From Paracyclopina nana (Eukaryota > Arthropoda > Copepoda > Cyclopoida > Cyclopettidae): 64,000 nt of DNA. A program made the translations under genes and the position numbers. The notes under the pieces were generated by a model. It saw only the letters and a list, made by a program, of their open reading frames with translations, did not search any database and was not told the DNA's origin. Positions 35,101 to 45,116 of the stretch are shown here, in pieces (position 1 is the first letter of the stretch; the number at the start of each line of letters is the position of its first letter). Where the stretch lies: positions 5,352,001-5,416,000 of the forward strand of contig JAGUCH010000006.1 of assembly GCA_019096065.1 (NCBI GenBank). The letters run 5' to 3'.

Positions 35101-37873
35101 GGCCTAGATATGACAAATATCAATGTATGCTTTAGAAATCATATAAGACTACACCCCTGGAGGCAGAGGAAATTTGGGCTATACCACAAGAACTAAAGTT
35201 TGTTTACGAAACTCAATTTTTAAAAGTTGTGGATTTCAATTTACGTAATAGGAAAAGCAGAAGGCATAATAATTATCATTTGATGTGGCCTACTAAGTAG
35301 AATTTTCGCTTATCTCACGAAAATAGGCCCAAAGCAATGGCTGTAAATGGTTCAGTTTTCCCTCAGGGCATGGATATGTATTTTCACCACTATGCTACGT
35401 TCCATATTTAGCCTAATGTACTGCCTAAAAAAATACTGCTTTCAAAAGCAGAGGAATAGTGGCCTTTTTTCTTATAAAGCTCATTTTTGGCGTTTCCCCG
35501 AATTGCTCGTTAAATCTTGAGGCCACTGACTAGGCAATGTTTTTGTGGCCTTGTTAGCAAAGCATACAGCTACTTTGATAAATAAAAGCACGTTTTTGGT
35601 ACATATACTCAACAGCTGTGAAAATTGTTGATTCATTTCCCCTAATTTCTGCAGCCTGAATTGTACAAAGTCTTAACTAGCTTTCTTATTAGGGCAATTC
35701 AACTTGACAAATGAGGCGTTATGTCAATTATATGGGCATTTTTCCGAAATGAGCCCACTACAATTAAAGGAGTTGAATGAAGTCCTTTTTTTCTACTTTA
35801 TTGTATAGACAAGCAGTTTTGTCAGAGGCTGTAGTATGTACTGCTATAATACAAGTAGGAAGCCTTCAGACAGGTAAAATATGATGTTCATAGGCAGAGA
35901 AGGATCTCTTTTGTTATATCCCTTATTCATGAGTAAACTTTTCCTTAGGCCATCAAAAACCATAAATCATGATGCAATACACAGGTCTTTTGAAAAACAG
36001 ATGAAATTGATCCATAATTCGTAATTAGTATACAAGATGGATACTGCTATTTTCCCAATACAGCTATTATTATGCTTACATATGTGGAGTCAAAACAAGC
36101 CAGGGTCACCAGGAGTAGATTAAATGCATTTCGCATTTCCCGCCTGGACAAAATGAATCCAGCGACGATGTTGCCACAAATCCCCAAAATTGCCACGATG
36201 GTCTATAAAATGAAAAAGGGGTATCAAAGTTGATAGTTATGAGGTCGCAAAATGCTCGTGAGGCAAAGCTATTCAGAAGCGAGCAGTGAAATATTTGTAT
36301 GATTTATTTTACTATTATGGTATGCTTACTTGCGTGACGCCTTCCACCCAAAAGGAGAAGATTTCCACCATTTTCATTTTTTCCTCGGAGAAAACGGGAC
36401 AGTCCAATGGGCTATTGTGAATTTCACTCCCATTTCCCGCCAGCTCAAAATTTGAGTCTGAAAGAGAAGATTTTTTAGTGAGCTTCTGTATTCTAAAACA
36501 AACCAGGCATGACAATAACCAATTATTTTTGCTTTTTGTGGTATATATTTATGGTTATTCATTGACACTTGAAGGAGCTTATTGGGTATTATCCAATCTA
36601 TTCGTAGATTGGCTGCAGAGAGCTAAAACTGAAAGAGACACGATATCCTTTGATCAGACCTTGCTCTGATGATTACTTCCATAGCTTTTTCTCACAAGAT
36701 ACCAAATTATAGGTTATTTGGCTGTATATAACAACCTTAAGATATTATCCGTCCCCTGAATGAAAAATGCTTAATATAAGCCAATTTTAGCTTTTTTATG
36801 ATAAAACCAGTCTTGTCAATTGTCAAAAACATTGATGTACTCTAAATTCTATAGAAAACTCAGCTCCAGTTACAAAAAGTTGATTACACGTGGTTGCAAT
36901 AAAGGCTCATTGTTGAGATTCTTGCGAAAAATTCTCCAAGGATCCTCTGTAATTGCGAAATCTAGTTCTCATTAAAAAAGCTGCGAACAATGAATACATT
37001 GTACTACAATGATTTGTGCTCCTTTATATATATATCTTTATTATGCAAGCATATGCTTGTAAATTGTGACCAATGCAGAGGCTTTGAAGATGGTGTTGCA
37101 TTGCATTTATTTTTTGCTCTTAAATAATGGTCAACTCATTTTATCTCGGTTTCCTTATATATGAAACGCAACCCATTTTCGCGTGGAAAACCGCCATCTT
37201 TGCTCTTAGGCCTGAAAAGCCATAAATGATTCAAAAGATTTCTCAACGATGATTTACTTGAGGATCCAGGCAAGATTTATGTGCTTTTGAAAGCTTTTCG
37301 GTTTGATTCAGAAAAACGGGGATTCAATGTAGCATAAGCATATTTCAAAAAGGATCAGGCGATTGCTGCATGATTTACCTCCCAATTCAGGCTTTTTATA
37401 GCTTTGTTGTCACGCTATTGGTGTTTTTATGTGTCTTATAATACATAAGTTGCGGTACATCAATTGTGAAGAGCACAAGGCAATTTTCGGCTTAATTCTC
37501 ACGCCATCAAGGTAAACCTGCTATGTTGTCATATTGCGTTGAAAAGATAAAAGACTTTTTGTGCCACCACCGAAGCTATTACCATAGAGTGCAAATTAAG
37601 GCCTGGATCAGGTGCTTACATGTACACTAGGGTAATTACAAATTCTACCTTACATTATTTCCATTTCTCAAGGCAAAGTGTAACTTAGATGGCTGAAATA
37701 CAGCCAAAATACAGGATACATCCAACTCTTTTTTGGGCATGGCATTTTTCATAATAATGCAACAATAATGCGGGATGCATCCAATATTTTTTAGCTCTGT
37801 ATTTTTAAAGTGAATACAACAAAAATACAAGCACAGTATTTCATAAGACAACGTTAAAGGACTTACCATTCAT
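32174..37873 (-). CDS. FMRFaR: FMRFamide-receptor-like rhodopsin-class GPCR
   Basis: Eight coding exons: 37873-37867 (only 7 bases, ATGAATG), 36457-36330, 36202-36080, 34855-34629, 34324-34081, 33333-33047, 32852-32742, 32375-32174. They join in phase to 442 residues with all seven helices. Helix 1 has GNIV. Helix 3 ends ERFIAVHYPL, with Glu-Arg-Phe in place of Asp-Arg-Tyr. Helix 5 ends with NAKIYQ. Helix 6 reads FILVFLVCHLPRLLLNIHEL, a signature of insect FMRFamide receptors. Helix 7 ends NSSTNIFIYC, where NPxxY has become NIFIY. The N-terminus has a GNGS glycosylation site. Intracellular loop 3 is unusually long (about 100 residues), starts KARRHRRMAQRNRP, and is encoded by a GC-rich exon. 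Expected at the plasma membrane, coupling a neuropeptide to a G protein. The ligand is inferred from family resemblance; related FMRFamide-like receptors are possible. Confidence 0.87.
34918..35104. mobile_element. MITE, GGGCGTTCTCATAT-end family, copy in GPCR intron
   Basis: A 187-bp foldback has ends close to GGTCGTTCTCATATTGCAGC and GCTGCAATATGAGAACGGCC. The interior is rich in AAAGCAAAGC and its inverse. It lies in the intron between the helix 1-2 and helix 3 exons. Confidence 0.83.
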
Positions 37874-38545
37874 GTTGGGTGCAAGATATCAAAATGTGGT
37901 CTTGACTGGTTGATGTTCCAGCTAGGAATTGCTGAGGCCTCAGGTTTTTTTTGTGTGTGAGCAGAGAAGTTGCTTAACTCGCGGCTGTTGACGACGCCAA
38001 CCGCGGTTTCCTCCTCTCTGCTTTCGCTTCTCATTTTAAACTAGAATATGTATCGGATACATTTTCTACAAGCAGCTAAAAGGCAATACATCTTGCTTAT
38101 TGTTTACTCCTGTCACTAATACGTCAGAAGAAATGGGGTAATTCCTGCTAAATATGCCCTAGCTATCCTCAAAATCGGGGAAATGTATCCGATACATGTT
38201 GTATCATGTTGAAGCATACTTCCCTATATTGACTCTCACGTGTATTATAGCTATAGTAGATACTCCCTTGTTACCCCAGCGCGCGCGTGCACTCATTCAT
38301 TCTTTCTGTATTGCTTAAGCTTGCACTGAATTACACTCAGTACACATCTCGTATCAAAGTGGATACGTTCGCCTCGATCTGGTAAATCTCGGCGTAGCAG
38401 TGCTCACGGTTTCCTGATACAAGACCAGGGATCCAACCGACGTAGCTCGAGTAGTAGTGCCTTAAGTGTCACCCACGAGGTCGGGACCAACCATGGCGTC
38501 GGTTCTCAGTCTCTTTGCATAAGAGGCCCTTTCCTAGAAGAGGGA
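37874..38545. other. GPCR upstream region and left flank of the retroelement
   Basis: This stretch holds the likely 5' untranslated region or promoter of the GPCR and then the unassigned leader of the retroelement. An inverted pair around ATGTATCGGATACAT (38048) and ATGTATCCGATACAT (38183) is present. No long terminal repeat could be matched to the sequence right of 43510. Confidence 0.4.
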
Positions 38546-38702
38546 AGGTTTGAGAAGCAGCCGAAGAAGGTTAGTGAGTGGAAAATTTCCGCCACCCTTG
38601 GCAGCATCACGACAACAAAGTGTGAGAGGCAGCCGGAGAAGGTTTCGTGAGTGGAATTGCGAAAGTTCCGCCACCCTTGGCAGCATCACAACAAAAAAGT
38701 GT
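38546..38702 (+). repeat. Tandem duplication in the retroelement leader
   Basis: Two diverged copies of about 75-80 bases run head to tail. Both contain GCAGCC, AGTGAGTGG or a close form, and the shared block CCGCCACCCTTGGCAGCATC. The second copy runs into the gag reading frame, so the start of that frame is repeat-derived. Confidence 0.8.
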
Positions 38703-40237
38703 CAACAAAAGTGTCCATGAGCCAGGACTCAATTAAAAGTGCTGGCGAAGAAGAGTGGCATACTGCAGATCAGAACGTATTTGCAGCACTTCAAAGGCAA
38801 GTGAAAGCCTTAGAAGAAGCCAAAGAAGAAGCGGAGGGCCCCGAAGATACGCTTTTGGCAGCCACAAATAGTGACGAGGACACATTTGATACAAGTGTGG
38901 TCAGAGCAAATTTAGCGATGACCGAGAAGGAGAATCAACTGGACTTGGCAATTGGCAATCGGAAAGCTTTCCAAGCCAGAGGTGCAAGAGCACGCGAGGA
39001 CCTCACCAAACAAATACATAGTCTCAATGGACACAAGAGTTGGTTGTCCAGGCACATGAATGCCGGAGAGAAGCTATGCGAGGCCCTGGAAAGGCAGAAG
39101 GATATTTCAGTTTCAGAAGCAAAAGAGCTCCAGAAGCTGAAACAAAAGTTGGTCGACCAGGAGAATAGCATCATGCAGATTCTAAATAACCTGCCGGACG
39201 AGACCCGAGTCACTCAAGCTGACAAGGTCAAGGAGATGTTCGAGAGAAAGGATGCCCTGGAATTGAAAGCACTGGCAATCACAGGCCGGGCATGCGAAAA
39301 GGCCAACCCTAACTGCCATATCGGCATCAAATGCACCGGCATCAGAGGACAGAAAAATTGTCAAGCCGGATGCAAATCTGAAGCCGAAACGCTGAAGACT
39401 GGTGCTACAGCCATTGAGCTGCAGGTTTTTTTGAGGACTTGGAAGACCTACGCTCAAGAGTCGGATATCCAGAAGAATTCCATCGATACCCATCACACTT
39501 ACAGTCTGGTATTATTTGATGCCAATCTATCAGCCAAGATTTCAGCAAAGTTGAGTGCGGAATCGCCCCTTTTCATACAAGATGAAAATGTGGGCACTCC
39601 TTGGATCCTTTCAATGGAGAGGATCGTAGTAAACGAGTTCCAGCTGGCGTTTCCATTGTCTAAGAGAAGACTGGAGTGCTTTCGTCACAAAAAGTACAAA
39701 CCCAAGCGAGCTGCATGGAACGAGTTGGGCTGCATTTGAGCTGAAATGCAAAGCAGCCGAGTTCGAGAGCATGGACATAGAGAGACGGTAATGAAGTACC
39801 TCTATATGAGCTCTCTAGCTAATAAAGCCTTACGGAAAGAGCTTAACAAGGCCGACAACTTAGCTGGCGGCAAAGCAACGATGGATGAGCTCAAATCGCT
39901 GGCAACATGTATGATGTTAATACAGCCACGAGAGGGTTACGAGAACCCTACCGTGAAGAAGGCTGGGCCTACTGCTTATCGCAAGAAAAAGGCCATGGGC
40001 TCGAATGCTGGGGCTGAGGCCGCAGGTTCAAGCCAGAAGAAGAAGCATGGAGGTTGTTTTGAATGCGGAAGTAAAGAGCACCTCCGACCAAATTGTCGAA
40101 GGCACCAACCTGTCAATTTTGCAAGAAGAAGGTCATGGGGCGGACAAGTGCTTCAAGAGAAGAAAGGCAAGGGCGAGGGTGTGGCGAGAAGAAGCCGAAT
40201 GGGAACCCGAAGAAAGCCATTAAAAATTCACAGTTAA
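38651..40237 (+). pseudogene. gag: gag of the retroelement, interrupted
   Basis: One frame runs the whole way but has a TGA at 39737-39739. The first part is long, charged and rich in heptad-like Lys/Glu/Leu (about 38800-39200), suggesting coiled coil. After the stop, a Lys-rich stretch leads to a zinc knuckle with CX2CX4HX4C spacing (CFECGSKEHLRPNC, about 40058-40099). A second knuckle just after it is split between reading frames, so at least one indel lies near 40120. The likely true start is MSQDS at 38717, since the leader repeat covers the earlier codons. Confidence 0.75.
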
Positions 40238-40584
40238 GTTGCCTTTGAGTTTTGATTTTTCTAGCACATTGAGTGTAAAAACGCTATTGCTTGCAATGAG
40301 GCAATACGCATTATGAAAAAATCAAAAGATAGATACTCTCTGCCGTTCATTTTTCAGAGTCGCATCAAGAGGATGGAGGAAGATGACGGAGGGGCAGGGG
40401 TTATCAAGATGGCGAAGACCAAGAGCAGAAAAAAGAAGGAGATGCAGCAGAAGATCTCCAAGGCAGTGAGCGGGCTGCGGCCCTCATGCCTACCCAATGC
40501 TACCAGGGTCACGTCATCAAGGCCAACTCCCAAGGCCAAGCTATTATTTTGCCCTGAGGTAGGGTCTGCTTTCTACGTATTGCC

Positions 40585-42191
40585 TGCCAGATACTGGAGC
40601 AACCATTACTGTGGTTGATGAGAAAGTTGCAGCGGAGATGGGGATGCCAATATATCCCAATCCGGAGACCGTCAGGAGCGTTGATGGCACCGAAGTGAAG
40701 ACGAGCAGAACATGTGAGATTGCAATATCACGTGGCATGAAAGTGGTTGTAGTAACCAATGCAGTGGTCGCTTCACTTGGTGACGATGAAGAGGTGATTG
40801 TCGACTGGCAGACACTGGAGATATTAGGCGTGGTTGGCCTAAACATTAACCTCACGGCAATCGCAGCAACCACAATGGATATGACTCTGGAGAGCTTGAA
40901 GCTCAAATATACAGAGGTCTTTGCAGACAAGCTTGACAAAACTAGGTTTATGAAGGGTGAACCCATGAAGATCCACCTAGTGGATGGGGACATAAAACCT
41001 ATGAGGATCTCTTCAACCAATGCCATACCGGGTGCAGCTCAAAGCAGCGGCGGACAAGTGCATTAAGGATTTGGAGGATGCCGACATTGTCAAGAAGCTG
41101 AAGCCAGGGGAGATGACAGATTGGACCTCTAGAGGTTTCTTTGTCATCAAGTCTGATGGCAAATCAGTCAGATTGGTTACGGACTTCGTTCAGCTGAACA
41201 AGTACGTGAAGAGACCAACCCACCCCTTTACGTCTGCATTCCATTTGTTGAAGAGCATCCCTGCAAAGGCTCAGTGGTTTGTGGTCGGAGACTGTGCGCA
41301 GGATACCACCAGATCAAGTTGGAAGAAAAGTCATCCTACTTGACTACATTTTTGCTACCACAGGGAAGATTCCGTTATGTGAGAGCTCCCATGGGGCCTA
41401 CATCTTCCAGCGATGAGTGGTGCTGCAGGAGCGACATGATCATGACTGGCCTGAACGGAAAGGGAGTCAAATTGGTCGATGATGTCCTCATCTGGGGGGA
41501 AACAGAGCAGGAAGCCCTGCACAATCTGGATGTCCTCCTCAGCAACTGCAAAACCTATGGTGTCAGCTTATCACCCAAAAAGCTGCACATGGGTGAACGT
41601 GTCAAGTTTGCTGGATTCATGGTCAGCAAGAATGGTGTAGAACCACACGATGACAACTTGAAAGCAATCAGAGTACCCAAGGCCAGCCAACCAGTCGGAT
41701 GTGCGAAGCTTTTGGGATTGGCTCAAACTTTAGGATGTTTCTTGCGTGATTTGGCCAGCATGTCAGCTTCATTGAGGGAGCTAACCAAGGCCAAAGTTCA
41801 GTTTCAGTGGTTACCAAGACACGAAGAAGACTTCAACCAGCTGAAGAAGATCCTGACCGGACCTTTGTTGGTGAAGCATTTTGATGTCAACAAGACCACA
41901 GTGTTGACAACGGATGCCAGCAGGTTATATGGCATCGGCTACATTCTAACTCAGTATGACCCAAAAGACCCGGACAGGCGCTACCTGATTACCTGTGGGT
42001 CCAAGGTCAACTCCGCTGCTGAGAAGAATTATGCAACTATTGAGCTGGAGTTGCTGGGAATAGTCTATGGATGTGAGAAGAGCTCGCATTTTCTGCATGG
42101 CTGCCCAAAATTTTTGGTGAAGACTGACCACAAGCATTTACTCGGTATTATGAACAAGGACATGGCAGAGCTCATTAACTCAGACTCTTGA
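40585..42191 (+). pseudogene. pol: pol part 1: protease, reverse transcriptase and RNase H, frameshifted
   Basis: The protease is marked by PDTGATITVVD near 40589, which holds the Asp-Thr-Gly active site. A frame change near 41027 leads into the reverse transcriptase (FVIKSDGKSVRLVTDF). A second change near 41300 falls immediately after the first catalytic aspartate, before GYHQIKLE. The YxDD box reads LVDD at about 41477. RNase H is recognised by TTDASRLYGIGYILTQ and a later TDHKHL. Family is Ty3/Gypsy-like by order and motifs. The product could not be made as one piece from this copy. Confidence 0.8.
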
Positions 42192-43510
42192 GGCTTAGGG
42201 AGAGGCTACTACCGTTCAACTTCGATTTGGTCTACCTTGAGGGAAGTTAAACTTCATTGCAGATGCCTTGTCAAGACATCCCATTAACTTCTCAGATGAC
42301 CACCCAGACGCTGAAGAAACAGAAACTTTGAAGAACTCAAAGATCAGCGTAATCTCAGCCCTCTCTGTCTCAGCACAAGAAGATCCGGCATTCCAAGAAA
42401 TCCATGATGCAGCAAGAGCTGACAAGGAGTATCAGGATCTAATTGAGGCCATCCAGGAAGACCTTCATCATCATAAGAAGAAGGGTGTGGCCATTCATGC
42501 ATTAAAGCTGGTGCCCCAAAACCTTTGGGGGCAGCTTTCAGTCCAAGATGGAATGGTTGTCATTGATGGGAAACGTGTCTTCGTACCAAAGGAAGCACGT
42601 CCATTCATCTTGAGGACTCTTCATATTGCGCATCCTGGGCCACCGAGAAGCCTGGCTACGCCAGACAATTCTACTATTGGAGTGGTATGTCCAAGGATAT
42701 CAGACAATCAGAAGAAGAGTGAGAAATGTGCCAAAAAGACATGGCCTCTTTACCGCATGATGAAGAAGGCGAGAACATGGTACCAACGGCCCCAATGCAG
42801 AGTATTGCAATGGATTTGGGCCATCATGAAGGGGCAGACTATTTAATAGTTGTGGACACCTTCAGTGGTTGGCCTTGGATTTTCAAGATGGTAAGATACA
42901 CTAGTGAGGAAATCATCAAGAAGTTGACGATCATTTTTGCCACATTTGGGTACCCGATCGTGATGAGATCCGACAATGCTGGATGCTTCACCTCTCATGA
43001 AATGCGTGAGTTTTGTAAAGAGCATGGCATAATTGCCACCACCAGCAGCCCTTATCACCACGAGTCCAATGGGACCGCGGAAGCTAGTGTGAAAAACATG
43101 AAAAGGCTGGTTATGAAAACAAAGACCTAAGGGAGATGAATGCCGCTGTGCTGGAATTTCGAAATCTGGCACGAGCAGACGGCAAATCCCCTGCGAAGAT
43201 GTTTTTGGGCCGTCATTTAAGGACGAAATTACCAATCTTGCATGAGATGACAAAGCTTGAGATGCCAGAACCCAGAGCTGAAAAGAAGCAATTGCCAAAC
43301 GAGATCATTCCAGATTTCAAGGTGGGGGAAAAAGTGCGCATGCAAAATGCACTTACTAAGCTATGGGAGGAGTTAGGAGTCATCCTCGAAGTTCGGCATT
43401 CCGGTAGAAGCTACGTCATCAAAAGTGATGATGGCGTGATCAGTGTGAGGAACAAGCGCTTCTTACGCAAGCATAAGACGGCTGACCTCGATGCAAATGC
43501 ATCGTTATGA
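42192..43510 (+). pseudogene. pol: pol part 2: integrase, frameshifted
   Basis: The N-terminal zinc-binding part (LHIAHPGPP) is broken by a frame change near 42657 and a TGA at 42720-42722, which sits where a zinc-ligand cysteine is expected just before MCQKDMASL. The catalytic core follows: MDLGHH, then RSDNAG, then the segment ending with NGTAEASVKN, matching the Asp-Asp-Glu triad. A further break near 43128 precedes the C-terminal part with RNLARADGKSPAKMFLGRHL. The end at 43510 is the stop of that last frame. Confidence 0.78.
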
Positions 43511-43600
43511 CTAGTAAGTAAAGCACCTCACTCAACGCCCAGCTTTTGCAGCAGCACCTTCTCCAGGAGAACATTTCCATCAGCACTCAGTAAGTCTTTT

Positions 43601-43876
43601 TTGATGTATACATACACCCAGTGGCTCGGTACTTTGAACACGCCGACCGCAGAAGAGGCTAAGAAAAACGAAGAGAAGTTAGCTGCCCTAATTGCAAAAA
43701 GCATTGTAAAAAATTGTCCCCCTGTAAATTGCACTTGGTCGGAGGTTATAATGGGATCAGGTCAAAGTACAACCAACAGCGCCGACAAAGCGAAGACTCA
43801 GGTTGTTGATGAGACCAGCCACACTGGTATTAGGCTAGCGGACATCGATATCATTTCTCATTTTTCCCGCAAATGA
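43601..43876 (+). CDS. Small open frame just downstream of pol
   Basis: 91 codons with a Lys/Glu-rich first half, and MGSGQSTTNSADKAK inside the second half. It is unclear whether it belongs to the retroelement or is chance. No membrane segment or known motif. Confidence 0.2.
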   Translation: MMYTYTQWLGTLNTPTAEEAKKNEEKLAALIAKSIVKNCPPVNCTWSEVIMGSGQSTTNSADKAKTQVVDETSHTGIRLADIDIISHFSRK

Positions 43877-45116
43877 TGCAAAGTTTTCGTACACAAACTT
43901 TGCTCCAAGGCTGGAATTTTTGCTGCTGTATCGACGAGGTCTCTTATTTTGAGTGTATTTTACAAAATTGCCTATTTTACTTGTAGCAGCTATGCATGTC
44001 TAATTGGTATTCAAGGCGAGTTGCCAGCCAGCTTATAAGTATCAAATAGTACAATTTTCAGTTGCATTACAACGGTGTCCCAGCCTTCATTGTAGCCAAA
44101 TAAATGAATGCATTTTCGACTCTAACAAGCCTTAATAGTTGTACGTTTCACAGAAACTATTTCACATCGAGGGCACGTTGAAGAAATAGCCTGAAAAACC
44201 TCGAAAAAGCTCTCGAACTACGAAACTCTATTGACATTCAAGTATCGGAAAAAATTTAGTTGCTTTTTATTTTTAAAGAGAAATGCAATAAGAAGAGGAT
44301 GATGATAATAGCTTTCGAGCATTGCCAAATACCAACTTTTATTTGAACGACAGTGAGCACTTACGTTGCTCTACATAATATATTGCATGTTATGGTACAT
44401 AACGATGGATCGATAAGAGCCCCGAGCCAACCCAAGGGGACGAGAAACGCATTTTCTCAAGTGATCCCATACTACCTTTCGTCGGTCAATCAAAGAATGC
44501 AGGTGCATACAACGTATTCAGTATTTGTAAAAGACTTTGCATGGGCTTTCTTATCTCTTGATTAGGTAAAAAAAAATAATGCACACACAGCCTAATTAAG
44601 AGAACACTTTAAACGTTGAGTAATTCCCTGAATTAAACTGTATGCAGCATACAAAAGGTCCCACCATTTTCTGAATTAAAAAAGAAATCAGATAAACCGA
44701 GCCTTCAATTTTTAGGCATATAGTAAGGACCTCTTATAACGCAACAAATTAGCTGCTTTGAAAAGGCTCGACTTTGAGCTCGATCCTGCATCTAGCTTAC
44801 GAGGTTTTTTTCACTTAAAAAATTGTGGGGCAGTCGTACATAGAGCATGACCTCGTTTTTTCCTGTGTTTTTGACCGCTAATTTTGGCTCTTTTCTTCGG
44901 GCCAGAAAGTCACTTGGCCGACCTCTTGGTCCCTACTAAACATTGGAGTATACCATATAACCTCAATTACGCCTTTTGGCTTTATTGAGCTGCAGCAGCA
45001 GCAGGAGAAGCTTGTATGAAAGGCAGTTATATGCGCGTAAATGTGGTATACTAATAATCTCCAAGATTATGGTAATTAGTAATTACGCCGGACTTTTTCT
45101 TGGTTTGGACACACAT
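43877..45116. other. Intergenic stretch between retroelement and TGFBRAP1
   Basis: No gene recognised. A minus-strand AATAAA at 44981-44986, about 130 bases beyond the TGFBRAP1 stop, is a plausible polyadenylation signal for that gene. Confidence 0.5.

Larger units (their letters stand above)
38546..43510 (+). mobile_element. Degenerate Ty3/Gypsy-type retroelement, LTRs not found
   Basis: Gag with a zinc knuckle, aspartic protease, reverse transcriptase, RNase H and integrase follow in the Ty3/Gypsy order on one strand. At least one in-frame stop and several frameshifts show it is not intact. I compared about 700 bases on each side and saw no direct repeats that would be LTRs; they may be lost or outside the span examined. 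The limits given are those of recognisable internal sequence. Confidence 0.85.

Noticed and set aside
37874..38545. Left LTR of the retroelement
   Set aside because: No matching direct repeat right of 43510; the short inverted GTATC..GGATAC pair does not define an LTR.
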